This document shows, one piece after another, positions 1-12,433 of a DNA stretch of 64,000 nucleotides (the first letter of the stretch is position 1; each line of letters opens with the position of its first letter). Where the stretch lies: positions 7,068,001 through 7,132,000 of the forward strand of contig CM034130.1 in assembly GCA_019914995.1 (NCBI GenBank), given 5' to 3'. The notes under the pieces were generated by a model that searched no databases, had not been told where the DNA came from, and saw nothing but the letters and a program-made list of their open reading frames with translations. This DNA is from Acanthochlamys bracteata (lineage: Eukaryota; Streptophyta; Magnoliopsida; Pandanales; Velloziaceae). Made by a program: the position numbers and the translations under genes.

Positions 1-300
1 TCCTTCAATGGCAGGAGCAATTCGTCTTCAATCTATATCCGTAGCAAGAAGAGAAAAGAAAATTGCACGTAAGGTGTTCGAGGAAATGCTTACTGCTTCA
101 ATCGCTGCACACAGCTGCTCTAATCTCAAATCTCTTCAATCCGATTGAAACCACATCGAGAATTTTCGATTCAACCCCACCGGATGTCGAAATTTTATAA
201 AATTTCCGCTGTCGCAGCTGAAGATCTCGACGGCGAAGTAGAGGGGAAGTTTTAGTTTTCGCTTCAAAATCGCGCGGGCTAACGATCGATTCAAAAATTA
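1..300. other. possible edge of a gene lying left of the window
   Basis: This is the only clearly GC-richer stretch in the first 4 kb. On the plus strand a 46-residue open frame runs from an ATG at 8 to a TGA at 146-148 and is Arg/Lys-rich; it stays open to the left edge. On the minus strand the same DNA is pyrimidine-rich and has a donor-like GTAAGC, so it could be a 5' UTR exon of a gene transcribed leftwards. I do not recognise the peptide and cannot choose between the two readings. Confidence 0.2.
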
Positions 301-480
301 TTTGACTCTGATTGCTTAAAATTTACAATTTACACCTCTCAATCTCTCATCAGCGGAAACAAAAAGAAACATATACGTTTGCAATAAAAGACAATCACTA
401 TAGAATTTAACGCTACCGCAGCTACTCGAATCCAGTCCCACACCGCGCCAAAACAATAAAAACAACAGTTTTTTTATTAA

Positions 481-746
481 CGGTATGTTTGAATTCATAA
501 TTAAGAGAATATTTGAGAATTTTTTTAAAATAAAATTTTTTTAAAATAGAGAATATTTTTATTCTTTTAAAAACGAGCTCTACTTTATTTATTTAAAAAA
601 ATAAAATATATAATAAAAAGATATCACTATATAAATTTTTTATATTTTTAAATAAATTTTTTAAATATTTATAAAAGATGTATTGAAAAAATATGAAATA
701 AAAAATTAAAAAACTTCTTTTGAAATAAGCAATGCCAAACGTCTCC
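481..746. mobile_element. MITE (TAA target duplication), family A
   Basis: A 266-bp AT-rich element flanked by TAA at 478-480 and TAA at 747-749. The ends are imperfect inverted repeats: the left end carries GTATGTTTGAATT and the right end reads CCAAACGTCTCC. The interior has the A-rich and T-rich blocks shared with the other family A copies here, including an ATAAAAAGATATCAC-type block. A 3-bp TTA/TAA duplication is typical of PIF/Harbinger (Tourist-like) elements. There is no coding capacity. Confidence 0.65.
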
Positions 747-1669
747 TAAAAAATATAAGTAAAAAAATAAATAATAATAATAAGAGAATTGATAGAAAAA
801 TTAGTTATTTAATCTTATGATATTTGAATATATAATAAGGATAACATATTACTTATATTTGAATAGAAAAGTAAATAGATAAGTAATAAAAGTAAATTTT
901 TATAAAGATTCAAATACTTTTTTTATTTATATATTCTTACTTTTAAATTAATTTAGTAAATTAAAATTAAATTAGTTTTAAAATATAAAAAGAGTTGATC
1001 ATATAGTTTATTATTTTCTCTACCAACTAAAATTAATTAAAATTAAATAAATATTAAAAAATTATTATTATAATAAAAAGTAACATATATTAAAATTTTA
1101 AAATGTTAAATTAAAGTAGAAATTAAATAAATGTAAATAAAACATAAATATTAAATTTGATTATATAATATTAAATTAAAATAAATTTAAAATAAAATAA
1201 AAACTAATTTGAAAAGAACAAAAGAGAGTAAATTTGTTCTTCTTTTTGTTACCATATATATCTCTAAATTGGTGTACATATTTAACCATGATCTATGGGA
1301 AGAGATGAAAAATTATTCTCCAATCCTTTCTATTAATGAAATGAAACAAATATAATAGAGATGGAAAATTTGATCACTTTTCCCTTCACTCTCATTCTCT
1401 AACCATCATCCAAACGAAGACTAAATGATCTTTCTACTATAGAATAACATTTTAATCTAACTTTCTAAAATAAACTTCTCTAGCCTATACTTATAGAATA
1501 ACATTTTAAACCGGCCAAGGTTTGTTTAGTATTTCTCTCTTTTTTTTTTCTTTTTGTCAAGAACAACTAGTCTTATAATGCTTTTCTAAGAGCTTATCTG
1601 AAAAGTTTTGCTGAAATAGTAGTCCCCATAAATGGCGCATATGTTTATTTACATGTTCCCAGAAACTCG

Positions 1670-1892
1670 GCGCGGGCGTTTGAAAATATTTATAAAATAA
1701 AATTTTTTTTAAATAGAAAATAATTTAGTTTTTAATTTTTAAAAAAATAAATAAAAAGATCACACTACGTAAAATTTTTCTATATTTTTTAAATTTTTAA
1801 ATAAATTTTGATAAATATTTATAAAAATATATTAAAAAATATAAAATAAGAAAAAAAGAATGAGCTTTTTCCAAACGAGCTCTAAACCACGT
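1670..1892. mobile_element. MITE-like element, family A
   Basis: The left end is a GC-rich cap (GCGCGGGCGTTTG) and the right end reads CCAAACGAGCTCTAAA. Between them lies the same AT-rich core seen at 481-746 and 20512-20780, including an ATAAAAAGATCACAC-type block. No clean target duplication is visible at the left end, so the boundaries are approximate. Confidence 0.5.
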
Positions 1893-2776
1893 AAAATCTA
1901 ATAAGAAAAATTATTCAAATATGAAAAATATATATAAATAATAGGGATTTCCTTGAAACCTCCTTGCAATCGCTTTTTGATAATTTATTCAATGTTACAC
2001 TGCATACTCAGCTATCTTTTACCATAATTCAAAGAATATATGAATCTTAATAAAGATATAAAAACTATATAAAAGAGAAAGCATGACAACAAGAAATCAT
2101 TCTTGTTATTTGAGTTTTCTTGCTTATTATCATATTGATCTAAAAGCAAATGGAGTCAACGATTTGTAACCCAATTGACCTAAAAAAATTTTTAATAAAA
2201 TTTGATTCATAGTTTTGTATAATAAAAGATTGGATTAGAAACTCTTTACATTATTTTTCCATCATTATTCGACTAATACTCGACAAATTGAATAATGATC
2301 GGATAACAATCTAGATAATAACAATGGTCGATTAATGATTGAATAATAGTATAAAAAAATTTAAATTCAATTTTTACTGTTTAAACTGAAAATTATAAGT
2401 CAAAATACACAAATAAATTTTTAATTTAATCGGATCATGAATTAATTTTTGTTTTATCTTTTATTTGACACGATATTAAGAAAAAAAACTCCAAAATGAC
2501 AAATCATTCTCTTGCTGTCATGCTTTCTTTTTTATTTTTTTCCATATTTAGTGAAATTTATATTTTTTCAAATTAGAACCGTGGATGGGTCGAGTGTTTA
2601 TTAAAAACGATCACAAAGATATTTTGCTTATTATCCAAGAGCGATTACAAAGATGCTTAAAAAATTTTCTATATTTTGCTTATTTTTTATTTTAAAGATT
2701 TTTTATCCGTAGATATTTTGTGGCTTGATGCTTATTTTTAAGGACTTGTATAGACATCAGTGATATTTATCTGAAT

Positions 2777-3324
2777 TAGGGGTGTCAATTCGAATTCCTG
2801 GATCGATTCATATAATAATTGGATAAAAAATTATTCAATTCTAATTCGATCTATTTATTTATATAAATCAAAATTGTCAACTCTAATACAATCTATTTAA
2901 TAACCGGATCAAGCTCGAGTCGACCAATTTAATAATTAAAATTATTAAAATAAAAATTATAAAAATTAATTTTTATTAATAATATATAAAAATTATTAAT
3001 TGTGATATATTTTAAAAAAAAATATTAATTTTGACAACATTTCTAAAAAAATTAGTTAAATTAAGATAAATTAAAATATATATATATATAAATTAAATTT
3101 AAATTTTTTGCTATTATTTTTTAATTATTAAGTAATATATACTATATTAATAGTTATATAAGTTAAACAGATCAATTTCCGGTCAATCCGAATCCGATCC
3201 GAACCCGTTTAAAATTTTTGGATCATCTTCGGATCGACTCGAAATCGATTCGAACCTGACTAAAGCTGATGGAATCTGATCTTTTCGAGTCGATTTCGGA
3301 TCTGGTCGAAATTTATCACCTCTA
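2777..3324. mobile_element. hAT-type MITE with perfect 8-bp target duplication
   Basis: A 548-bp element is bracketed by identical 8-bp direct repeats ATCTGAAT at 2769-2776 and 3325-3332. Its ends are inverted repeats: TAGGGGTGTCAATTCG on the left, and on the right TAGAGGTGATAAATTTCG when read on the opposite strand. Sub-terminal stretches are rich in GGATC/CGAATC motifs. An 8-bp duplication with such termini matches non-autonomous hAT elements. The minus-strand open frame at 3183-3425 crosses the right end and is not a gene. Confidence 0.8.
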
Positions 3325-3397
3325 ATCTGAATGACTATTTTTAAAACTTTTTCATAAAAGCTATTAGAGATTTTGTTGTATAACTGACTAATACTAA

Positions 3398-3662
3398 GCG
3401 ATTGTTTACTAAACTTTAAATTCACTTTAAGAAAATGACTCGATAAAAAATGAATTTAATTTTGAATATGAGTTTGATAAAAAGTAAAATTTTGTGTTTA
3501 TTTCTGAATTAAGAAGTGAAATTTTTAGTTTTAAAATTTGAATTTGAAAGTCAATTTTTTTTTAAAAAATTAAAATTGAGTTTAATTTTGGTGTTTATTT
3601 TGTTTTAAAAATTAGTTGAAAATTAAAGGTGATTTTGAAAAAAAACGTGTTTTAAACGCCCG
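3398..3662. mobile_element. MITE-like element (TAA target duplication)
   Basis: A 265-bp AT-rich segment starts GCGATTGTTTACTAAAC and ends TTTTAAACGCCCG, flanked by TAA at 395-397 of the 3-kb block (3395-3397) and TAA at 3663-3665. The inverted termini are weak but readable. It lies 73 bp from the hAT-type element at 2777-3324, so the two insertions are almost adjacent. Confidence 0.45.
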
Positions 3663-4399
3663 TAATTTTAATTTCTTTTATTAGATTTTGAAAATAGTTC
3701 ATATATTTTAATTATACAAAAAATTTAGAATTCTATCTTCACATACATAGTTTTAATTTTTTATTTGCACATTTTTCAATATAATTATATTTTTTAATTT
3801 TTAACACATTTAAAAAATTATTAAAACGTAAATATTAAATTCTATTTTTACTTTATTTTTTAAAAAATTATAATTTTTATGTTTTTATTTTATAAAAATT
3901 AGCTACGGATATTTGAAATATGCTTAAAGAATGAGTTTGAAAGATTACACGGGTTCTAAGAAAAAAAAAATGAAAGAAAAATAGAGAAATCATAATATTA
4001 GAGTCCGATAATTATGGTACCCGATCGATAATAAAAATAACGGAACTATTTTGCAATATCGAACCATTAATAATGTTTTATATTATTGGACTCCGTTGCA
4101 TGAATTACTACTATAGGAATTAAAAATCGTGGTCCAAAATCATGGCTGGTTCAAGCCCGTAAGCTCTTCGCCTTCATGGCCATGAAGCAATCTATCTTCA
4201 TCGTCTTCTCTTTGTTCGTTATTTACGATTGGTGGAAGCTTCGGTTACGAAGACTAATTTTACATCGTCTTCTCTATGTATCTTACTGTTCTCATTAACC
4301 CTAATTTTTTCCAGCAAAAATTGAATCTTTGTTCCCTATTCTCTTCTTTTTCTTCTTCAATTGGAGGCCAAGAAATTTAGCTTATCGGGAAATTTATTA

Positions 4400-7300
4400 A
4401 TGGAGAAACGATGGTTGACAGGAAAAGAGAAGCCACCTGCCTTCCGATGGTCTAAAGAGTGGTGAGTTGATGGAGTTTGTTTTTTATTTTTATTTTTTCT
4501 TTTTGGGCGTTTGTTGATTAATTGTTGAATTTGGGAGATGGATGCAGGGTTCCACAGCAATTGCTTCCTTCCGGGCGAAAGTGCAAGCTTTTGAGATGGG
4601 TTAAAGGTCTTGTTGGTTCTTTTGTTGTTCTCTTCAGTTGTTGCTGTTACTGGATGAGAGTGGTGATTGAATTTTGTTCTGGAAGTAGTGATTCTAGGAA
4701 AAGACATCTTTACTCTGGAGAAAGTAGACACCTTCTCTGCAAATTAGTAGTGTATTTTGCATCTATAGATTGATTTGAATGACAGCAACAGATATTATCG
4801 AAGTTGAGAACCTTTCAAGTACAGTAGAGTCAGTATGATCGACTTTAACATATATGTTTCCTTATAGGTTCTCCATTGATCATCGTTACATACACTCTAA
4901 CAAGTGCCAAAAGAGATATCTTTATGGGTAACTGCAATTTGATCAAGATCATTAGTGATGCTGCAGTGATATGTGCAAATGCAAGCTAAACAAGGTTATT
5001 ATGATGTAGCTAAGGTTAGCACCTAAAGGTGGTTATTCTTGTTTTTTGTTGCTGCTGTATCACCGACCCACCACTTTGTGGTTTTAAAACATTTTCTAAT
5101 CCAGTAAGGATATCGGATTTTTGTTTATATTGTGATCGGAATATTTTGTTTAATGTAAAAGATGCAGTATACTCCTTATAATGTCTTACATGATAATATA
5201 ATAACTCTCCAATTTATCCAGGATTATCACTATGTTCTTTGATCTTTGTGGATTTAACTATCTGAAATATCTTTCATGAACTTATTTGGAATTATGACAA
5301 TAACATTTAATTCTTTTTTCTATTTTTATCGTTATGATAGAGGATTTCCTGGCAGAACTGAGGGAGAAGGATCATGCGTCGGAGGAAAAGGAGACAGAGT
5401 CTGTTCCATTGACAGAGATTCTTTTCCTTTGCAGCTATGAAGGCTGTGGAAGAACTTTCATAGATATGGGAGCTTTAAGGAAGCATATAAGTACCCATGG
5501 GGAGAGGCACCATGTTTGTCATTATGAAGGGTGTGGAAAGGTTAGATGTTCATGATGCATCCTTTTGACATTTTGGAAAAGTATTACGTAACGCCTAAAT
5601 CTTAATTGTATTAGGTAGGGAACTATAGTTATAGACGGTACAGGTTCCGATTTGTAGATGACTTGTCAAGTTGCAGATGTTAAACTTTTTTTAGCTCATA
5701 TCCCTACCAACCATTGTTTGTATGAGGCTGAAGATGTGGTAAATGAACCAAATTACTCAGCAGTGAGTTTGCAAGCCTCTTTGTTGAAAATGGTCATCTA
5801 CTTTCTTTCCACAAACAACTTTCTTGTCTTTGCAAGATATGTATGACTTACTGCTTTATCGTACTTATTTTGACGGAGATGCTATTCTTTCACAGAAATT
5901 TCTGGACAGCTCAAAGCTGAAGAGACATCTTACTCATACTGGAGAAAGGGAATTTGTATACCCACATGAAGGCTGCGGCAAGGTTGTTGTCTTACTCTCA
6001 AGTAGTTCCATTTTTGAGTTTGTTGAATGGAAAAGTTTTCCTGAAGTTCGCTTTATACTTTTGCTGTTCATACAATGTGCACTATACAGATCCATTGCAT
6101 TTTAAAGGATTTTTTTTTTTTTGGGAAACTCATGGAGAACCTGCTTTATCTTGAATCTTTTGAACATTGCTTTTTGGCCCGCTATATATCTGGGTTGTTT
6201 GATTCAAAATGAATCAGGCAGCAATGTAAAAGTGCTGTGTCTAGTCTATCTGAATAACAAATCTCTTTTGTATTCTGATCTACAGTGTCATTTTTCTTCA
6301 TTTCATGCATGACAATTGTAAGAAGCGTCTTATGAAGGTTAACTCTCTCTCTGTAATCTTGTTGATCTTGAATTTATGCGCATTTTTACAGGCATTTTCT
6401 TTGGATTTCAACCTAAGAGCACATATGCGTACTCATTCATTGGAGAACTACCATGTTTGTCCTTATGAAGATTGTAGGAAGAGATATACTCAGGAGTATA
6501 AGTTGAAAGCTCACATCAAATCCCATCATGAAAAGGTGTACTCAGATTTCTTTCTTTTTTTATGTCCAAAAAAAAAGGGTATACTTGGCGGTGACTGACC
6601 ACCTGGTACCATATTATCACTAATCTACTTTTGTGAGCATAATACTCTAACCCCTCACTTGAGTAAACTCTCACGTACTAATACTTTCTTACATTACATG
6701 AAAATATTAGTGTATCTGAAAGTTTACCTTGTTAGTTCTTAAGATATGTTTAATATATATTGCTGAAGACTGCTAATGTAAACTTCAACTTCTCAATCAA
6801 ATGGGAAGACTTTAATTCATACCATTGCTATATTTACATATATTTATCACATTTACTAATGTTTTTAAGAGAATCATCTGCCCTGAGTAGGCTAAGTTCT
6901 TCATATGGGACATTGGCATGAACCTTCTACCTGTCTTTCTCAAGAAAATATAATTTTGTTATTGCATGTCCTTATCCTTAAGGTTGTATCTTACCTTACC
7001 CTTTAAAGTTCATATGTCTGTGTAGATTTGAATTTTCATGCAATGGAATTTAGTAGAAAGTTATGAAGTTCTTGTTATGAATTTGTAAGTCCTTTGGAGG
7101 CTTTGGCATGATTATGGTCATTCACTATCTTATTGCATGTGTGGAGCAGTAAGCTCTTAACAAACCAGTTGATTCAAAAACTCAAATATATTAATTATAT
7201 TATATTATACTATATTATATTATATTTATTAGTTATATTATATCTTAACACGTTTTCACATGCACAGGCCCTGTAGTTTTGAGATGTGGGTACACATGAG

Positions 7301-8054
7301 TATTTTTCTTAACACAGTGAAAATTAATTTTAGTAATTGGAGTGTATGTGGCTTGAACCTAGGCCTTTTCCTCTGATATCATCTTAATAAAATCAGTTGA
7401 TCAAAAAACTTAAACTGCTGGATGAGAGTTTGTTATTATTGTAATTGTATTACATTCCAACACAAGTTTGGATAGATATTGTTAGACTAATTTAAACTAC
7501 TTTTGATGTGTGTTTGTTGTTAGCAATGCTGCCTTTTTCCGTGAAGGATACGGCTGTAGGGATGATGAAACAAACTCCTTCAGAAAAGAAGTTAATATCG
7601 AAGGTTATGTCATCCGTCAATGGCCTCCTTCAGCTGAACGTCCTTATGCATGTCCATATGAAGGATGTGAAAAGGCATATATTCATGAATATAAATTGAA
7701 TCTTCATCTAAGAAAGGAACATCCTGACCATAATGCAGAAGAATCCAGAAAGCACACTTCTTCTTTAGAAGAAAGCAGTGATCGAGATAATTATATTGTT
7801 AAAGGAGGTCTTGCCAGAAAACAAGCAAGAAGCAAGCCAATTTGGTGCAGGAAATGCCACCAGAAAAAGTACAACATCGAGAAACTTCAAGCTCTGTAAG
7901 GCCATCTTTTGATTCCTTTGAAAACCCTGACATAAGTAAAGGTATGTATGGGGAAGACAGTGAAGAAAGTGAAGCGGATAATGAGAGTGATGATGAGAGT
8001 AGTTGGAGGCACATTGAGGCAGATGAGGATGATGAAGAAACAGAGGAAGAATGA
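4400..8054 (+). CDS. YY1: YY1-type C2H2 zinc-finger transcription factor, frameshifted near the C-terminus
   Basis: Six exons: 4400-4461, 4548-4606, 5341-5540, 5896-5982, 6392-6537, 7524-7899. They join in frame into 309 residues ending at TAA 7897-7899. The N-terminus has the plant YY1 feature (..KEWVPQQLLPSGRKC..LLRWV). Five TFIIIA-type C2H2 fingers follow, with YEGCGK/YEGCEK cores, which bind DNA in the nucleus. In finger 3 the first zinc Cys is Tyr (EFVYPHEGCGK), so that finger is probably defective. The exon-5 donor is inferred: only GT at 6538 keeps phase with exon 6; GT at 6536 looks better but breaks the frame. After codons for RSKP near 7838 the ancestral frame is lost by about one base. 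The acidic tail (EDSEESEADNESDD and EDDEETEEE) continues in another frame to 8054. Arabidopsis YY1 keeps that tail. The gene is therefore either truncated or carries a sequencing error. The family assignment is firm. Confidence 0.85.
7190..7243. repeat. TATAT-rich simple repeat
   Basis: Imperfect TATAT/TATTA tandem units lie inside the last intron of the zinc-finger gene. It looks like ordinary low-complexity intron sequence. Confidence 0.6.
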
Positions 8055-10299
8055 TATTTTCTGGAGACGCCAATCCCACTGAATTATAATGTGATAGGGA
8101 TTACTTTTTTCCCTTTCCTATTTCTTTGCCAAAGTAACAGGTCTACTTGCAAAGTTTACATTTTATACTACTGAAAAGTCAAATACTTACTGCTGGAAAT
8201 CGTCTTCTTATTCCATGTGCTTCCTTTGTGACTGGAGTGGAACTGTAGCTTGCATACTTCATTATAATCATTCTTTTATTCAATTTTGGGAGCCTTTATT
8301 GACTATTTCCAGATTTCTCATGTGGGTCTTCAATGATGGACGAATCTGGCTGAAAGAAGCATCATGGTCTTCTGGAATTTGCTCCATTTTCATGACCACC
8401 CTGAAGTGCTCAACTAAACAGCAGCATTTTGACAAGGTCAGATCATCTTGTTTCTAATATTTAGGCATTTTCTGTAATATGAATCTCATGGGTTGGTAGA
8501 ATATGAAGTTAGAATGCCAGTTCAAGAATCTAAAGACATGTTCTCAGTTTGACCTCTTTCAAGTTTCAACTCATCTCAAAGCTGTATAAGCTCCGCATTT
8601 TTGCCTTATCAACAAGGCCTATTTTTTAAACTGTTTTAAGTTTTGGTATTTATGCCAATATCACTGCTTTTTAGTGACCACACAATATAAATGGTGGGCG
8701 TGCATTTGTAGTTAAACTACTTTGTTAGCTATTCTTTTTTAATCAAGTACTTATAATATATCATATATTGATGTTATCTATCTAGATTCTGGACATAAAC
8801 GCATGAATTCGTGCAGCTTTTAAGACAATAGCATAGAAATTTGCCACTGTAGTAGTTCTTGGACAAGAATCAGAAATCAGGGACCTGAATTTTGGCTGTA
8901 TTTTAATGATTTTCATGTTAGTTAATTAGTCATAGATAGGCATGGTTGTTAGAGACTTATTTTTATATAAACCACATCTGTTGGGACTGGTTGGTATTAT
9001 ATCAATGTAGTACGATTGTTCTTTCCTCGGGTTCGCTTTAAAACAAGCTCAGGTATGTCCACTATTATAGATACAAAAACTTAGCTCAAATTGTTTGTAA
9101 TGTTAATCGCAAGTCTTATCATTTCCAGTAATGTTATACAGGTTTTGAATAGCTACTAAGATCGAAAAGGATAGCAAATTTCTTTTTGTGATTGAGATGG
9201 AGATATTCAAGTGTGATAAATGCATTGGTGCCTAGTGCATTTGGTCAAAAGATTATCAAAGAAAGGGGAGCAATGACTTCTTTTTCCAGTACTTGACTAC
9301 AATATTTGTGTTCTGTTTCTTCTCACTCAACTTCACCTGCTACTGTTGTTTCCAATCTTTTTTGGGTCATTACTTTCTTTCCCTTATGGACTCGGTCAAT
9401 ATACACTTGTCCCACCATACCCATTTGGTTGCATTTCATTTCACTTCATTGCATTTGAAAGAAAAGAGAAAAGTGAGCAATGAATGAAGATGAAAACCTG
9501 CCAAATCACTACTAACAGTTTTGATGAGTGAAACAGAGCGGAGCAGAGTAGAGCAGAGTTGGGAAGTTTGAAAGCATTTATAGTCTTTACCAGACCAGAT
9601 TGTTCTTCTCCTCTTTCTTGAGTTTTCAATATTTAATTAACTTCACTTGTTAGAGTGAAATGAAAATGAAAGTGACAGAGATCGCTATGCAATTTCTTTG
9701 TTGGTTGTTCTTGTTGCAGGGTATAGTAAATGTTTCTGTAATATTGCCTGCCTAACACTTGCAGTCGTAAGTACTTCCTCAATTATTCAAATATTCAAAC
9801 AACACTCATTTAACTTTTTTGCTTATTATCTCTCTAGCTATAATAACCTATTGGTATGTTTTGTGTAGAAGACCTCTCCACAGCATTGTGAGTTTGGAAT
9901 TTGGAAGCATGCAAATAAAAATGCAATGTTTCATTAAGACTGGATTGTAATGGCGACATGTAGTAAGAAAGTCCTAAATTTACTGGACAACAAGAAGGGA
10001 TATGAAGAAGGTTTCATTATGGAATGCACAGGTAGGTCAACAAACAAACTAGATTCCTTGTATGCTTATCAACCTGATAAGCTTATCCATCCATGTAAGG
10101 TTTCTAGAACCCATTCACAAGCGAATAAAAGCTTTTTGTTTAATTAAGCAAACGTCGGTGGTAGATCATTAATAATCAATCTATGGATTAAAAATGTCTA
10201 CAAGAACAATAACACAGTCCAGCATTCAGTTCTTATAAACGATTATTATATCTACTAGAAACTTACATGAATCTGGGATGAACACAAAAACATATATAG
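8055..10299. other. 3' flank of the zinc-finger gene and intergenic spacer
   Basis: The first few hundred bases are probably the 3' UTR of the zinc-finger gene. Beyond that I see only short open frames with no family resemblance (for example 8215-8457 and 9950-10147), and no RNA gene or clear transposon ends. Confidence 0.4.
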
Positions 10300-10551
10300 A
10301 GCGCGTTTGGAAGAGCTTTTCAAAAATTATTTTTTAATTTTTTTTATTTCATGTTTTTAATATATATTTTATAACTATATATAAAATTTATTTAAAATTT
10401 TAAAAATATAGAAAAATTTTATAAAATGAAATTTTTTATTATATATTATTATTATTTTTTAAAAATAAAAAATAAAATTTATTTTTAAAAAAAATAAAAA
10501 TATTTTTTATTTAAAATTTTTTTATTTTATAAGTAATTTCAAACGCCTCCG
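10300..10551. mobile_element. MITE-like element, family A
   Basis: The left end reads GCGCGTTTGGAAGAGC and the right end TTTCAAACGCCTCCG, forming an imperfect inverted repeat around an almost pure A/T core. It sits about 430 bp upstream of the MYB start codon. The target duplication is not clear. Confidence 0.5.
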
Positions 10552-10985
10552 TAAACAAGAGAAGAAACAAGTCGATGTATTTAATAAAAGCTCTTACCTG
10601 CCTGCCAACCTCCCAAACCAAATCACTTTGTATGTTTTTGTTCCTTTTAATTAGTAGCATTTAATAATGAATAAATAAAAAATAGAAGGTTTTGTGTTGT
10701 ACTGTTGTTCTTCTTCAATACCAACTCGGTCAAACATTGCCCGAGACACCGAGTCCATCAATCAATTACCTTCATTCTCTCTTTCTAATATAATACCAAC
10801 TCCTCTAAACCTCTCTACTGCTCATTTCTCAATAGCTCACACTATTCATTCATCAATCAGCAGAGATCAGTTCATTTACAGCAGTTTTTCTTTGATGCTT
10901 TCTTTTCTATTCCCTTCTTTTCATCTATATATCTTTGTTTGTTGTTGTTATTCTGCTAGCTAATTGAGATAGAATTGTAGAACAT

Positions 10986-11887
10986 ATGGGAAGGTCTCCA
11001 TGTTGTGAGAAGGCTCATACAAACAAAGGAGCTTGGACTAAAGAAGAAGATCAGAGACTTATAGCTCATATCAAAGCTCATGGTGAAGGTTGCTGGAGAT
11101 CTCTTCCTAAAGCTGCTGGTATTTATATTTTTGTTCATCACCATGAATTCTTGGTTTTGGCTTTTCAAACTTTTGTTTGTTGATGTTTTTGATGATTGTG
11201 TTTATTGTACATACTAGGATTGATGAGATGTGGAAAGAGTTGTAGACTGCGTTGGATAAACTATCTCAGGCCTGATCTTAAACGTGGAAACTTCACAGAA
11301 GAAGAAGATGAGCTCATCATCAAACTCCACAGCTTGCTTGGAAACAAGTTAGTGGGTTCTTCATAAAAATCTTTTTACTATATTTAATCTCATAATGCAA
11401 TATTTTTCATACTGATCAACGATGGATATACAGATGGTCTTTGATCGCCGGAAGATTGCCTGGAAGAACAGATAATGAAATAAAGAACTACTGGAACACG
11501 CATATAAAACGCAAGCTTCTCAGCCGAGGACTCGATCCGCAAACACACAGACCGCTCAACTCTTCTGCCGCTGTCACCGTTGCTGCAGCTCAGCCACCGC
11601 CGCCAACTTTCAATATAACTCGAGACCACGAAACTTCAGCAGCACCCATTGCAGCAGCAGTTTCTGTAGAAGAAGAAGGAAGTAGTACTACAGCTACAGA
11701 AGAAAGCAATAACGAGTTCCCTGATTTAAACCTTGATCTGTCTATCTGTCCTCCTTCTTATGAGTCTTTCCAAGAAGTAGTGCAGCCTATGACCGAAGCT
11801 CCGACGACGAGTTCATCGTCCATAGAATCAAAGGTTTGCTTGTGTTGCAATCTAGGGTTGCAGAGATGTGATACCTGTATTTGCTAG
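10986..11887 (+). CDS. R2R3-MYB transcription factor, subgroup 4 (repressor type)
   Basis: Three exons (10986-11118, 11218-11347, 11434-11887) encode 238 residues with the standard R2R3-MYB intron positions. It starts [21 protein letters not shown]2 and R3 are complete, with the usual spaced Trp residues and a non-Trp first position in R3. R3 carries the bHLH-binding signature [DE]Lx2[RK]x3Lx6Lx3R (DEL..K..L..L..R). After R3 come the C1 motif ([15 protein letters not shown]) and the EAR repression motif C2 ([12 protein letters not shown]). A Cys-rich zinc-finger-like motif ([16 protein letters not shown]) ends the protein. Known members (AtMYB4, 7, 32 and 3) repress phenylpropanoid and flavonoid genes through bHLH and TOPLESS-type partners. 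R2 has LMRCGKSC where LLRCGKSC is usual. The tail stops directly after the Cys motif, so it is on the short side. Subgroup placement is firm; the exact orthologue is not. Confidence 0.95.
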
Positions 11888-12203
11888 AATGTTCAAGAGC
11901 AACAACAACAGCATATGCTTAGATACAACTATAGCCACAGCTTAGCTTAAGCCTATTGTTATAGCCTAAAGTTTAGCTTCTTTTAACTTAGATGATTAAC
12001 ATGTTTCCAACCTGCATACATGTAGAGATCAAGAGGGCCGTAATGTGTAATCCCATATATGATCATCATCAGTTTTCTGTTACTTCTACTTGTTCATTCA
12101 TTTCTTGTTTAGTCTTTAAAAAATTTTGCAAAAAATAATGCCAGTATCATATATATTATTCATGCGTACATACATGACACATGCACTTGTTTCTCGTCTA
12201 CCA

Positions 12204-12430
12204 TAGGGGTTGTTTGGACTGCAATTTTACTCAATTTCAAAAACTTCTATTTTATTTTATATTTTTAAATAATTTTTTATAGTATATATATACTTTATTT
12301 AAAATATTTTTAAAATATAAAAATTTTTGTTGTAAAATTTTATATTATTATTATTATTTAAAATAAAATAAAAATACTTTCTGTTTTGAAAAAAATATAT
12401 TTTAAAAATACTTTCCGACAATGTTTACTA
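12204..12430. mobile_element. MITE-like element, family A
   Basis: It begins AGGGGTTGTTTGGACTGC and ends in CCGACAATGTTTACTAA, around an AT-rich core with ATTTTTAAATAATTTTTT-type blocks shared with the other copies. The boundaries are approximate because target duplications are not clear. It lies just beyond the MYB 3' UTR. Confidence 0.4.
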
Positions 12431-12433
12431 AAG

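Noticed and set aside
316..498. Minus-strand 60-residue open frame at the left edge
   Set aside because: No recognisable similarity, and it runs into the MITE that begins at 481.
4357..4731. Minus-strand 124-residue open frame over the first zinc-finger exons
   Set aside because: It is the antisense shadow of YY1 exons 1 and 2, which match the family on the plus strand.
7808..7853. A GT..GTGCAG pair that could be a short intron rescuing the zinc-finger reading frame
   Set aside because: It would be only 46 nt, below normal plant intron size, and it would remove codons (ARKQARSKP) that match the conserved protein. A small deletion explains the data better.
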